From the NCBI GenBank assembly GCA_949130485.1, contig OX422197.1:3416205-3480204 (forward strand): a stretch of 64,000 nucleotides of DNA, given 5' to 3'. The DNA comes from Agelas oroides (lineage: Eukaryota; Porifera; Demospongiae; Agelasida; Agelasidae). The notes under the pieces are model-generated. The model had not been told where the DNA came from. It saw only the letters and a list, made by a program, of their open reading frames with translations, and ran no database searches. Numbering within the stretch: position 1 is the first letter of the stretch; each line of letters starts with the position of its first letter. Of this stretch, positions 33,561 to 45,256 are shown piece after piece. The position numbers and the translations under genes are program-made.

Positions 33561-33739
33561 AAGTCATCTCATCATCTGTTGCTGTCAAGAACAGTCAGTG
33601 GCTAGGACCAGGCTGCAACTCTTGAAGAGCCTGGCTAGAGCCTGCTGGGGTCGAGGTGGATGGATAGTTTGTCAACGTGACCACGAAAAGTTAGTACGTA
33701 AAGCAGGACTCCATCGGGTTAAACGACCATTAGTCTCTT

Positions 33740-34445
33740 GAAGGCAATCCAACCATTGCAATGCTCGATAATCCGTCTGGATTATTTATAAATGCTCTGC
33801 TAAATAGGTAAACATGGAAGGCTTGAGTGCCAAGCTTGATTTCCAAGCATTCTTTCTCCACTGTAGAGTAGCGTTGTTCCTTGGGGAGTAGCTTACGGAA
33901 ATCCTACACGAATATTTGGTTTCTTTGTCAGTGCTTTTGAATCTTTGTGGAGGGGATTAGGTAATGGTAACTTCAAGTGTCACCCCCTCCTGTGAAGGGA
34001 TAAAATTTGCTACTATCTTTGCTCGACTCTATTTCAAACGTGTCCCCAAACTTATCCAATAGAGAGCCCACCATGATTGTTGTTCTAGTGTACTCCGTGG
34101 TGTTAGTCCTTTTTACTGGGAGTGTGTGTTCACCCACCACCACTTTTCCACTCTCAACGGTGTGGGGCTGATCATGCCCATACATAATCTGGGCTCCGCA
34201 GAACTGGTTTGGAGCATAGCAACTCTTTGAGCTTCTCAAATGCCCTGTTGCACTCACTGTCCCACTTCACTAGATTGGGAGCCGATTTTCTGGTCAAATT
34301 GGTCAGTGGTACTGCAATTGATGCATAGTCTGGTATGAATTGACAGTAATAACCTGTTAGGCCCAAGAAACTCCTCACTTGTTTCTTGTTTCTTGGTGCT
34401 AGCCACTGGAAATTTTTTCACTGCCTGCAGCTTGTCTGTAATGGT
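33740..34445 (-). mobile_element. Ty3/Gypsy retrotransposon fossil (reverse transcriptase/RNase H part)
   Basis: The - strand shows VRSFLGLTGYYCQFIPDYA and LTRKSAPNLVKWD, the connection between reverse transcriptase and RNase H in Ty3/Gypsy pol. Further on lies an RNase H-like stretch around 33760-33900. The copy is truncated at both sides and broken in several places. No LTRs are recognised. Old. Confidence 0.75.
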
Positions 34446-34526
34446 TTGTCTTCAAATGCCTAATAGGAAATGATGTTATCACGAACACGCCTAAAAATTG
34501 ATAGCAGTTAAATACCTATTACTTAC

Positions 34527-35237
34527 CAGATTGATCTGCTGCACTAGTGTGGGTCCCCAGCCCGTTAATCCAAGTTCTGCTAACACGTTCTGACACTTTG
34601 ATGGCAACTTCAGAAATAATTCAGGTGTCAATTCTGGCCCAAGCTGTTTTTCAAACAATGATATAATAACTTCTTGGTCTTTAACTGCAGCCATTCGTTG
34701 AATAATGTCTGCCCATCCCACCTCCCTTCGGCGCTTTCTGGAGCTTCTGGAGCTTCTGGAGCTTATTGAGCTCTTAGAAGGAGAGAGAGCGAAGTTAATG
34801 CTGCAGTGTCTGCATTTTAAAATGCACTGTAAATGCTCCAAGATAAACATTTCTTCAAGTTGTCAAAATACAACTGCACAAAGGAAAATGACAGCTGTTG
34901 TAGCTAGTGAATAGTTAGTATCAATGTCTTCTCATACTAGGGAAATGTGTATTATTATTCCTGTTGTAGCTGCAAACCTTAGAATATGGAGGCGGTAGAC
35001 ACAGCTCTTGCTCCTGCTCCTGCTCCGACCCCCGTACCTGCTGCACACTGAGCGAGAAGGAGAGAAACATATGAAGTCAGCTATTACGAAAACCCTTGCC
35101 TCCAAAATTCCTATTGTCATTAAATAGGAAAAAGTAACGGCACCTCGAAAACGAGTCAGCAACCCTAACCCACTTCGCACCTACCTCTGCTGTGGCTGCT
35201 GCTCCATACGGACCGGCAGATCGCTTGTTTCAGCCAT
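34527..35237 (-). CDS. Gene E: unidentified spliced gene, first three exons
   Basis: Exon 1 35185-35237 (MAETSDLPVRMEQQPQQ), exon 2 34978-35047 (VQQVRGSEQEQEQELCLPPP) and exon 3 34527-34772 (SSISSRSSRSSRKRRREVGW, ADIIQRMAAVKDQEVIISLF, LGPELTPELFLKLPSKCQNV, ending QQINL|GTAAGT). All junctions are GT-AG with matching phase, giving 123 codons without a stop. No domain is recognised. The Ser/Arg and Gln/Glu runs suggest a nuclear protein. The next exon is not found; the gypsy fossil begins about 80 bp downstream. It could be a host gene nested in a PSMD13 intron or an element gene. Confidence 0.55.
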
Positions 35238-35239
35238 AG

Positions 35240-36700
35240 AGGTAGTCTCGTGGGTGTGGGCACGACTCTAAGCTAGAGAGAATTCACCAACGGACAGTGG
35301 CTATGAATCATCTAGCAAAGTGTATGTATTCGTGTTTATACTCCTCGTATGGGTGGTATATATATACCCAATACACAAGCATATATACAAAGAATATCAT
35401 TGGAAGAACAATAATCCACAAACACCATACTCGTATACAAGCTAGAGCAAAGAGCAAAGAGCAAAGATGCTTGTGGCCGACATTTTATGTCAGAGGAAAC
35501 TGGATTATTGATGGGAACTGTGATGGTTTACCATTACTATCTTCTCCACTTTTGTTGGGAGATGAATTCATCTCTCCCAGACACAGACAAAAGTACAGTA
35601 GGAGGCCTAGCTACACAAAGCATAACAGAACATGGATGAGGCCTAATCAGAATATAGAGAAAGAATGCAAGAACAAATATGCATGCTAACCAGTCTCTCG
35701 CACTCCCCTCTCCTCCTGCAACAAAAATGTGTTTTTTTTGTAGCAAGTGCAGTCTTGGTTCTGCATTCTTCCACAGCACATAGCTACACATGCCAGCATG
35801 CACACTCCTTGCTGTGATACATCTATGATCCAAATACAAATAGTGACACGCACACTCCCAGGGGCTTGCAGTGCCAGACACACCGTCTCCCGCCAGGTGA
35901 CCCATATCTTCCTAGCTGTGAGTGTGCAAGGTTCTCATTCAACTCTCCTGACACTTGTACATAACTCTTGCCGCCTCGCCCTGTTACACAGTGATCTTGG
36001 CCTGCTCAGCGCTCCTCACTTTCTTGTGGTGACCTTTGTTCCTGGCAACTTTGCTCTCTTGGCAGCTCCCACACACTTGGCTAGACCTGCAATGTGTGTT
36101 GATGCCCTCTGCTCCCCATACATTCACACTGTACCCACCAAGGCCCCTACCAAGGTATATTTCAGCTAGTTATATTCTCTTTCATTCCCCTATTATTCTA
36201 TTCTTTAATTCTCATGAAATTTACCAGATATTCTTCCAACTATTCTCAAATTATCCTTGGTGACAGTGTTGATGCTGACATAGAAACATCTATATACAAC
36301 TGTACTCAATGTTTGTTGTACTTCAACATTAATGATGCTTCAATGTAAACCTTGAAACAACATAGTTTGCTGTTCACCAAAAGATTGTTTTAACAAATAA
36401 AAAATACGCGCTCTGAGGTAACCAGAGATGGTTGAATCAAAAAACTTTGCACAGTGCAGTAGCCCAAGAAGGTAGGGTCTTGCTGTGTTGTTTCCTGAAC
36501 TCTAGAGAGATAATTACAGCCAGGACTAATGTCCTCCACTGCATCTGCATCTAAGTTGTGATGATGGACTATGATCTGGCGCCACATGCAACACAACTCA
36601 CAGTGTATATGACTACAAGAGTTTCATAATGATCTGAGCAACACAAGTTACAAGATGAAACAATCGTCTTAAGAAACAAGTTCTCTTGTACTAATTGACT
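35240..36700. other. No recognisable gene
   Basis: Several open frames of 70-140 codons exist on both strands but lack splice or homology support. A small direct repeat AGAGCAAAGAGCAAAGAG is at about 35450. Confidence 0.3.
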
Positions 36701-36714
36701 CACGCAGAATATCA

Positions 36715-36895
36715 AGGAGAAAAGCCGGTAAAGGCTTGGGAAACCTCCCTATATGCAAACAGGAGGTAGGGCAACAGCTTTTCCTGGTATTTTCCATATT
36801 CAATTGCTACCTTTCTCAGCGCAGTTTTGAGGGACTGGTTGAATCGTTCTACCAGACCGTCAGTTTGAGGGCTGGTCTTGATTGGCTATATGTGT
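36715..36895 (-). mobile_element. Ty3/Gypsy integrase fossil
   Basis: The - strand contains TDGLVERFNQSLKTALRKV, a typical integrase core ending (DGLVERFN). Short and broken, separate from the fossil at 33740-34445. It could come from the same insertion or another. Confidence 0.75.
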
Positions 36896-37861
36896 AACAA
36901 CCTGTACACCTCGGCAGAGGGTTGGATGATGGATGGTTCGTGCTGTGATGAATGCACACATTTAATTGTTACTCCACCCTGCCATACAACTTACAAAATA
37001 TGAACTTCTGCATGCCAGTATACAGTACCAGTCCTGTAAGAAAAATGCACTATAATTGCATTACAAACCAAGTACAAAATTCTACAGGAAATATAAATAG
37101 GGTTCATTCCAACTACGTTCACCCTTATGTGAAGCAAGCTCCACCATCATGCATTCTGACTCGCAGCCTGCGTGCCTTGTCATGCATACTGCAAACACGA
37201 GTCGTCTTTGATCCCAGTCTGAGTCTTTCATGCCAACGCTGTAGTCTGGCATTAATCTTTTACTCTAAGACTTACTCTCTGCTGAGCTGCCTTCAACCTT
37301 TGTGAAAAGTTTGAATGTGCTCATTTGAAATTTACAGTAAGTGGTTGATCCGTAAGCAAGCAAGCATACACGCATGTGCACAACACAGTCAGGGCAGTGT
37401 GGGGCTTGTTCAGGCTTGCTCCAATTAGATGTGAAGTCAATAAATTTTAGCTTATAGCAAGGATCAAACATTTCTGGAACACAGTTGATTCTCAAAAATG
37501 TTGCAAATACGTTAACCATCTACGAAAGGTGATCCCTTGAGCCATCATATGTACTTGATGGAGCAGCTACTGGCTACTGAGTGTACACAAACTTAATTTA
37601 TTATTTTTTTGACCGCTGCTGGCAGGTCTCCTTATCAAAATGGAATCATTACCCTCTATAATACTGATTGCACGACAACAAGTGTCTTACAAGGTCTTAC
37701 AAGGTCACAACAACAAGTGTTCCTCGATGAGCTTGAATATGGCATTTATGTAAAGACTTTAGATGGACACTGCAAGTTACATTTTGATTCCCATATGCCC
37801 ATTGACTCCTGCATACAAGGAGCATAAGTAACTTGGTTTCTCTGGTACATGTGATGTACAA
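36896..37861. other. No recognisable gene
   Basis: Only short frames. ACAAGTGTCTTACAAGGTC contains a tandem CTTACAAGGT duplication near 37690. Confidence 0.3.
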
Positions 37862-38678
37862 TTGAACATTCCAATAGACAACTTTACTGTAAGCAAAAGA
37901 ATGTTGACGAAATATGTAATTGCTACGTGACGTCACATCCGGAGTACGTTTGCTACTGCTCTGGAGTACTTTTCCATTGAAGTCTGTACCTTGTTGTGAA
38001 AGAACAAAGGTGTTATCTTGCTTCGTTGTGGAGAACCTGCTGGTTGAAGTTGGCTTACGGCATTGGGCATTATCGGTACGTATTTACTTACCTGCCACCT
38101 GAACTCGCCGCTCAAAGATATAGTTCAGTTTCCAATGATGTCTGCAGACCAAGGCAGCGTGCTACAAGACAGCATGCCTCAAGACAGTGTACCAAGTGTA
38201 AGTTGTGGGTCATTTCGTACATCAGCATTGGGAAAATGCCGGCTGCAGACGCGATGATGATCCTCGATGACAAAGTCCTGAAGGCCTAGCGCTTCGATCT
38301 ATCGCTGCCGTTTAGCTTTGTCTTGAGGAAAGCGGTACATAGACACGCTCTTGTCTTTCACTCAAGTATTCTCGCAAACAATGCACGTATCTCCGGGCAT
38401 AATGGCAACACCACAGCTTCACAACTGAGCAAGATAGCACCTTTGTTCTTTCACAACAAGGATTAGACACGTGAGCTTAACTGATTTGCAATTGTTGTAT
38501 TAGAAAAAACGGTACAGCTAGCCAGCGCGCGAATTTCGAACTCACCAATGTTAAGTACTGACTTCAATGGAAAAGTACTCCAAGTCAGCCAAGGAATGTA
38601 CTCCGGATGTGACGTCACGTACAATTACAAATAATTGAATACCTGAAGTCTTAAAATAAAGTTGTCTATTGAGTGTTC
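37862..38678. mobile_element. About 815-bp foldback element with TIRs near 190 bp
   Basis: Matching inverted blocks: AATAGACAACTTTA (37874 and about 38665), ACGTGACGTCACATCCGGAG (37925 and about 38620), ACTTTTCCATTGAAGTC and TTGTGAAAGAACAAAGGTG (about 37995 and 38460). The arms stay alignable for nearly 200 bp. No protein is recognised. Confidence 0.85.
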
Positions 38679-39305
38679 TAAATACTCATGGGAAAGATAG
38701 TCTAGAGGCAAAGGGCATCATGACCTTGTTTATAAAGAGTAATATTGAAATCTATATAGCAAGAGTGACGATGTGTAGTGAAGAAAATGTGAAAAGTGCG
38801 TGTATATATGCGTAGCATGCAGAAAAACACTGAATGTCTACCATTAGTCGCTTTGTCAATTTGTAAGAGATAGTATGAGCAAATTGTGTACAGTTATAAA
38901 AACATGAAGTGAATTGATACAGAAAAACAATGTACCTGCACATGTACAATCAGTCACTTGGCTTACCTCTTAACATTTTGGCAACATGAAACATTTTACA
39001 TTTCTGCCAAGTTGCAGTTTTACACTTTACCCAAATCATCTCCCTATGTGCATCTGACCGTTTTGCACCAAACTTTGATATAACAATAGCCTTGATATGC
39101 TTCATCCAAGATGTGTCAATTGTGCTTGCAGTATGCAAGCTCAATGTGGCCTCCCCCCCCCCCCCCCCCCCCCCCCCAAAAAAAAATAGTGCACAGTCAA
39201 TCTCCCTGCATCTTTCTCATGATGGCACCACAAAGTGATCTCCTCAATCAACCGTCTCTGGCTGAATGAAGGCTGCTGCTGTTGCTGAGATTGAGAAAAT
39301 TGCTG
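38679..39305. other. Filler with poly-C/poly-A tract
   Basis: A C run of about 27 bp followed by A8 lies at 39151-39187. Nothing else is recognised. Confidence 0.4.
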
Positions 39306-39309
39306 GGTT

Positions 39310-39915
39310 GATGCCTGAAAAGATTGGTTGAGGCTGGGAGAACTGGGTTGTTGGCTGAAAGATCGGTTAAGACCAGGAGAACTGGGTCGATGGTTGAAAG
39401 ATCAGTTGAGACCAGGAGAACTGGGTTGATGGTTGAAAGTTCGGTTGAGGCTGGGAGAACTGTGTTGTTGGCTGAAAGATCAGTTGAGGGTGGGAGAACT
39501 GGGTCAGTGGTTGAAAGATTGGTTGAGGCTGGGAGAACTGGGTCAATGGTTGAAAGACCAGTTGAGGCTGGGAGAACTGGGTCAATGGTTGAAAGATCGG
39601 TTGAGGCTGGGAGAACTGGGTTAGTGGTTGAAAGATCGGTTGAAGCTGGGAGAACTGGGTCAGTGGTTGAAAGATCAGTTGCGGCTGGGAGAACTGAGTC
39701 AGTGGTTGAAAGACCGGTTGAAGCTGGGAGAACTGGGTCAGTGGTTGAAAGATTGGTTGAGGCTGGGAGAACTGGGTCAATGGTTGAAAGATCGGTTGAG
39801 GCTGGGAGAACTGGGTTAGTGGTTGAAAGATCGGTTGAGGGTGGGAGAACTGGGTCAGTGGTTGAAAGATCGGTTGCGGCTGGGAGAACTGGGTTGATGG
39901 CTGAAAGTTCAGGTG
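39310..39915. repeat. 42-bp coding minisatellite, about 14 copies
   Basis: The unit GGTTGAGGCTGGGAGAACTG... encodes FQPLTQFSQPQPI on the - strand and an open MVERSVEAGRTGS-type frame on the + strand. It forms the C-terminal part of the STPR-protein gene. Confidence 0.95.
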
Positions 39916-40623
39916 CTGTGTGGTATATTGCTGTTGAGGTTGTGGCTGCTGCACAATTGGATGGTGTAGCTGGTAGGGATGATGGATGAAGCGATCATGT
40001 GGGCACTAGGGGAGGGAACGGTGGAGGCAGTGGTGATGGTGTGCTGCTTGTGAGAATGGGGTATGAAGACTGTCCCATCATGGGTGGCGAGAGAGTGGCT
40101 CTGGAAGATTTACACTGGTCGCTGCTAAGCTCCCAGAGGAAACTTAGATCATCGTCTAGGTCAACATCATTGTTGATAGTGGGTGCTTGCGGTGGTTGCA
40201 CAGGACCTGCTAGTTGAGACGGTATAGGCAGTGGTGCATAAAACAATGGGAGTAGGTGGTACTGTAGAACTGGAGGAGGTAATGGTGATGGGGAGTGGCA
40301 ACGGATCAACTTGTCAATAGTTTCAACTGCCAACCTTTCGCGCTGATTGGTGCTCGTTTGCTGTAATCTTGTTTCTCTCTCCTCAGGGGTTTTAGCTGCC
40401 ATTCTTTCGCATGGGTACCTTTCCACTGTAAAGTAGCTTGTCTTTCACTAGCAGTTTGGGCAGCGTGCTTGGCATGATCTCTCTCCCTCCACTTGCTCAA
40501 CCGTTCGCTCCTTTGTTCAGCTGTCTCTGCAGCACGTCAAGCTCTGTCTCTTTTGTTTCTGCACTGTTGCCAATCTTCTTGCTCCTGCGCTGATTTGAGA
40601 GCTCTTCTAGAACTGTTCTTCAT
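39310..40623 (-). pseudogene. STPR-repeat, Gln/Pro-rich protein, decayed
   Basis: From ATG near 40623: MKNSSRRALKSAQEQEDWQQ, then a TGA (40537-40539) where Arg fits, then RAAETAEQRSERLSKWRERD, HAAQTASERQATLQ, and in another frame RMAAKTPEERETRLQQTSTN and QRERLAVETIDKLIR. These are STPR-like repeats (score-and-three-peptide, as in FMBP-1), also seen at the N-terminus of Helitron/Pif1 proteins. Next comes a Pro/Ser-rich acidic stretch (DVDLDDDLSFLWELSSDQ) and the FQPLTQFSQPQPI repeats. At least two frame changes and one TGA break it. STPR domains bind DNA. Confidence 0.6.
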
Positions 40624-40639
40624 TGGTATACCAACTAAA

Positions 40640-41350
40640 CTTGTAGCCTAAAACACTGAAGATAAAACTCTGAATTAGAGCTCAGAAGTAGGGCTCTAGA
40701 CTGGAATGCCATAGAGTACTGTCTTTGTTCACGCAATTTATTTTGACCGCGTGTTCTTTTCGATATTCTTTCTGCACTTGAACTCAGAGTGTGCAATGTA
40801 GAAGAGTGTTGGTGTGGATTTCCAGTCATTTTCCAATACATAGCAAGTACACACACTTCCACTGCTGTGTATCTTATTCGAACTTCACTATCAACTCATA
40901 TGACTACTTCCTGAGTGAAGCAGGTTTGTTTTAAACCAAATTAGGCCTAACTGCTAATTGTTGTAGTTGACAAGATATAACGCAATGAATCAACATAGTA
41001 AAAAATCGCCTATAGTTCTCTCATAGCCACGTGATTGATTCTACGCATGCGCATCGGGAGTTAAGTTAAAACCCTGTCTTGCAACAATTATCAATTTTAC
41101 TTTCATCACAAGTATTTGCTCTACTTTTATTGTTCATCGGCCCACCTTCAAATATGTAATAGTGCATAAGCAGCTATTATTCAATTAAAGTGTAATACTT
41201 CCTCATCTGGTTGATTAATATTGTTCTCCCAAATGTAATGAATATTCATAAACTTTTCTTTATCCAGCACTTCTTTGCCAAGTTGTTATTAGTTTCAAAA
41301 CGTCAAGACCACTATCAGCTAATAACTCATTACATAATACATGTACACTC
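40640..41350. other. No recognisable gene
   Basis: AT-rich; no coding or repeat signal recognised. Confidence 0.35.
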
Positions 41351-41369
41351 TATAATGTACATATTAATA

Positions 41370-43830
41370 TTATAGATTTATTTATGTCCACTCTCCTGGC
41401 CACTTGATTGTCTCTTTGCAAACCAATGTGCCCTGGCTCCGTCAAAACTTGGGAGGTGCCATTTATAATGGCAGTCTCTGCTGACAGTCTGGCAAAGTGC
41501 AGGCTCAAATCTAAACACTTCCGCTGGGTCCAACTTGTCTTGCCTTGAAGCTGGCAGAGCTGGCACCGTGCTTCATCATAAATTTGACTGCTATGTCGCA
41601 CACAACAATCAGACCTGCACGGTCGACCAGGCACTGGTTCTTGCCTCTTTGTACATCCATATTCACTGATGATTTGTGAATCACAAAAGTCATTTCAGAT
41701 ATGGTTCGGTGTCCGTTTCTATATGCCAAGATGTTGTAAGTAATGAAGGCATTCACTACTGCTATATCCACTAAGTGGTAAAACAGCGTCTTTCAGTAAT
41801 GAACGGTTTTTCTGAGGATGTTGTGATATGCAAGAAATTGGTCAGTCTTGTCCACTCCACCCATAAACTGGTTGTACTTTTCAACAACCAATGGACACTG
41901 AATTTCAACACGCTCAGGTATACCAGAAGAAGGATTGACAACTGTTCTAGAAACGTTCTTCTCAGAAACATGGCCTGGATAGGCTGTTGACATAACCAAA
42001 ACAACTCGACTGTCCTTCTAGCACGTGTATACAAATTTACCACTGCGAAGATAGTATCCAGTCTCTCTTTCTACAGCCTTAAGATTCAGTGCTTCTTTAA
42101 GAGCAGCCATTTCTGTGGGAATATTCTGTTGTGTTAGTCGAAATGTACCTGTAGCCCACACACCAATGCTGAGCAGCTCTTCAAAAAGATCTGGGCTGGA
42201 GTAGTAGTTATCACAGAAGACAATATATCCTTGAAACAGGTAAGGCTATACCAGCTGTGTAACGACATGATGTGAAAGCCCATGACCACCACACTCATCT
42301 TTGCCTGTATAGATGTTGAAGTCACAGGTAATGCCTGAAGGGTCAGCAATGACCCACAACTTTATCCCCTCTTTGTGGGCTTGTTCTTCATGTACTGGAT
42401 CATGTGGCTTTGAGCTTTACTTTTTACCATTTGTTCATCAACGGCTAGTTCATGCACAGGCTGATATAGCTCAAGATAACGATCCTTCATGTGCTCAACC
42501 AATGGGAGGAGCTTACGTAGACGAATTTCCTTCATTCTTCCTCTTGTGGAAGATCAAATTCAATGTTTGGGACTTCACAATTACTGCAACACTGTGTCTG
42601 CCAAAGACATAGATGTCTCCTCCCCCAGAAAAGGGACAGAATTTATCTGAATAATGACCGGTTCCTATTCAACTGTCAGGCCCAGTGCCTTCCCATAATC
42701 CTTCAGGGCTTGACACATAGTAGCGGTTCATTCAGTTTCAGCCGTCTGGCGTGGAAACTCTCTTTCCAAGAGTGTATCTATTTTTATTGTTTCCCCATCC
42801 TTTTGCCACCCCACACTTCCAGGTGTCCAACAAAGAGGTTTACACTTTCTACAGGTAGATCTATTAACGATTCTACCGGTGTAGATAGACATGAGTGTTG
42901 GAGGCTGTCCACATTGCCACAGGCAGAGACACTGTCAAATTGGTACAGTGCAAACCCCACCCCCTCTGCCAGCACCTTGATCAGTTCGAAGTGGCCTTTT
43001 GGAAGCTTTGGGAGCTGTTTTTTGTTCTGTGCACTCAATTATTTTTGAACTTCTGTTTTCGAATAGACATGTATATTGGGGAGGAGTAAAATTTCTTTAA
43101 ATGGCGTAAATCCACAAACGAAGAGTATCACCTAGAAGTGAAGATATGTACATTAAACAATACCTACATGTAACAGACTAGATAGCCTCGTATGGAGTCA
43201 GAACCAGGCTCATTTCCTCTCATCATGCTTGGGAGGAAAGCAAAGGGTTGGCCTGAAGAACAGTAATCGGGACTGCTGATCGAGGCATTCTAGTAGCAGT
43301 CTGGCTTCTCCTCCTTGATGACCCTTGACCTCTCTGACCTCTAGTTGCCCCTCGGCCTCCCCGACCTCCCCGTCCTCTTCGACCTCCCCAACATCCCCGT
43401 CCCCCTCGGCCTCCCTGTCCTCCCCATCTTTCACCCTGGAATATTCCATCCCCTTAATCTCCATCTTTGTTACTTGTCTCTTCATCGCTGGAGCTTGACA
43501 AGCTTTTGCTTTCAAGGCAAATATGCTTCGCTGGAGAAGACTGAGCAAAACAAGAAAGATTTTCTCAGCTGAAGCTTTTCTAGATTGCATTGATCCAGTT
43601 TCTTCAGGCTCACTCCTAGAATGGATACTTGATAACTCACTCCCAGTTTCAGTGGAGTCATCTAGTGTACTGCTTTCCCAAAAGCTACTTCGAGTACTGT
43701 CATCTGTGCTACTTTCAAATTCACTAACATAGTCCATACTATTACGATTGGTCGAAATATCTCAACAATATCTTCAGTTGTAAGGTAGCGTGGTTCAGAT
43801 GTGTTAGGAATTTCTGCCATTGCTGAGTGC
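41370..43830 (-). pseudogene. piggyBac-type transposase, degraded
   Basis: In order on the - strand: MAEIPNTSEPRYLTTEDIVE (43800), an acidic Ser/Asp-rich N-terminus, then LAVDEQMVKSKAQSHMIQYM (first Asp), LWVIADPSGITCDFNIYTG, YIVFCDNYYSSPDLFEELLS (second Asp), GVWATGTFRLTQQNIP, STAYPGHVSEKN, VVEKYNQFMGGVDKTDQFLA (third Asp), and a Cys-rich tail (CRSDCCVRH). This is a recognisable piggyBac (PGBD4-like) DDD transposase of normal order. Several frame changes and stops break it (for example between MKNKPTKRG and KLWVIADP). No convincing TIR pair was found; flanking TTAA exists at 41187. Confidence 0.85.
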
Positions 43831-44019
43831 TGTAGATGCGAAAAGATCATAATATAACTGTCCAAGTATCACCATACATTTTTGTTAAATTCTGGGACCA
43901 AACAGGGCAATACTGTTGCACATGTGGTACATATTCTATTAAGTGGAAGTGTCACCCTTTACCACATACAGTAGGCTTCAATAAATTGTTCCCATAGCGT
44001 AGTTGTACTATACTCACAG

Positions 44020-45256
44020 TGCAAAAGTATGGTGAATGAAGTGCGGTTGGTTATCGACAGTTCTTGGAGAGGGCAACTGCCACTTGCTTCCTTGGTCATT
44101 GACAGTTCTTGGAGAGGGCAACTGCCACTTGCTTCCTTGGTCATTGACAGTTCTTGGAGAGGGCAACTGCCACTTGCTTCCTTGGTCATTGACGGTTCTT
44201 GGAGAGGGCAACTGCCACTTGCTTCCTTGGTCATTGACAGTTCTTGGGGAGGGCAACTGCCACTTGCTTCCTTGGTCATTGACAGTTCTTGGAGAGGACC
44301 GACTGCTACCCGCTTCCTTGGTCATCGACAGTTCTTTGGAGAGGGCGACCGCCACTTGCATCCTTGGTCATCAACAGTTCTTGGAGGAGGCCACCACTGC
44401 TCATTTCTACTGACAGCACTTGAGAAGGCTCTCTGCCTAGATATTCTTCATCACCAGCATAGTGGCCTGCTCCTTTATCAACAACTAAAACATTGCCTGT
44501 AAATTTAAGGCATTCGTTTTACACACGAGGTTAACGTTGCTTGTAGGCTCTACCCAATCTGATCTGTTATGGCATATAAACAAAATGGTGTTCCAAGCCT
44601 TCTCTACTTTCACGTATCACAGAAGGAAGCTACTGCAAATGTGTGTAAGCATTTGATCACCAGATGTCAAGAAATTGATGATTCACCCACACACTCAGTT
44701 ACTTTTGTCAGCTGCTCTCTGCCCCGTACACCATGCACTCGGGAAAGGCGAGTTTTTCACTGAGTGCAACCTGGGCAGTACATATTAGAAAATTAACACT
44801 GATATAGCTACAATACCAGCAACACCATGCCTACAACACACCTTTGTTCCTGGGTGTCTTGGTGCCTTCTTGTTGCTTGGATTCTGGTTCTGTCGACGCC
44901 GACTGCTTTTCACTTTCAGGAGGAACGCTGGCACACAGCATTGGATTCACTGCCCTGTGACAAGCACAGTGGTGACAATTGATCCACCACTTTCGCCTCG
45001 GCGACTTCGTCCTCGTCCATCACCATTTCCACAGGTGTTGTCCTTGTTTGTTGTGTTTTCTGACATGCTGCACAACGACAGCATCTCCAGGTTTCAGGTC
45101 AGATGACAACAGTGCAGAAACGTCTCGACTGTTTACACTGACGATGTATTGTACATCTTGCCAGAAGATACGCTTGTCAAATCTCAGGGAGTTGTTTCCA
45201 ACCCATACCTGGCTCCTCCCTTGAGGGTAAAGCTTTTTTAAGAAGCCACAAAACAC
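44020..45256 (-). CDS. Gene H: unidentified - strand gene with minisatellite C-terminus
   Basis: Segment 45020-45256 reads FLKKLYPQGRSQVWVGNNSL, RIFWQDVQYIVSVNSRDVSA and LKPGDAVVVQHVRKHNKQ. A second segment after AAATTTACAG (about 44498) reads NVLVVDKGAGHYAGDEEYLG and SVEMSSGGLLQELLMTKDAS, leading into the 45-bp repeats. The linkage between them is plausible but not proven. The first segment resembles a small beta-barrel chromatin or DNA-binding module (DAVVVQH), but I cannot name it. Confidence 0.35.
44053..44400. repeat. 45-bp coding minisatellite, about 8 copies
   Basis: The unit GACAGTTCTTGGAGAGGGCA... is open in several frames: MTKEASGSCPLQELS (-), VIDSSWRGQLPLASL (+). Copies at the right end are more diverged. 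Confidence 0.95.

Noticed and set aside
35747-36169. 140-codon + strand frame as a gene
   Set aside because: No recognisable motif and no supporting context; overlaps equally long frames in other phases.
36952-37305. 117-codon + strand frame as a gene
   Set aside because: No splice sites, domain or repeat support; base composition is like the surroundings.
39324-39989. 221-codon + strand frame of MVERSVEAGRTGS repeats
   Set aside because: Antisense shadow of a 42-bp repeat; the - strand FQPLTQFSQPQPI frame adjoins the STPR domain.
44029-44502. + strand frames VIDSSWRGQLPLASL and LTVLGEGNCHLLPWS
   Set aside because: Shadows created by a 45-bp repeat that stays open in several frames.
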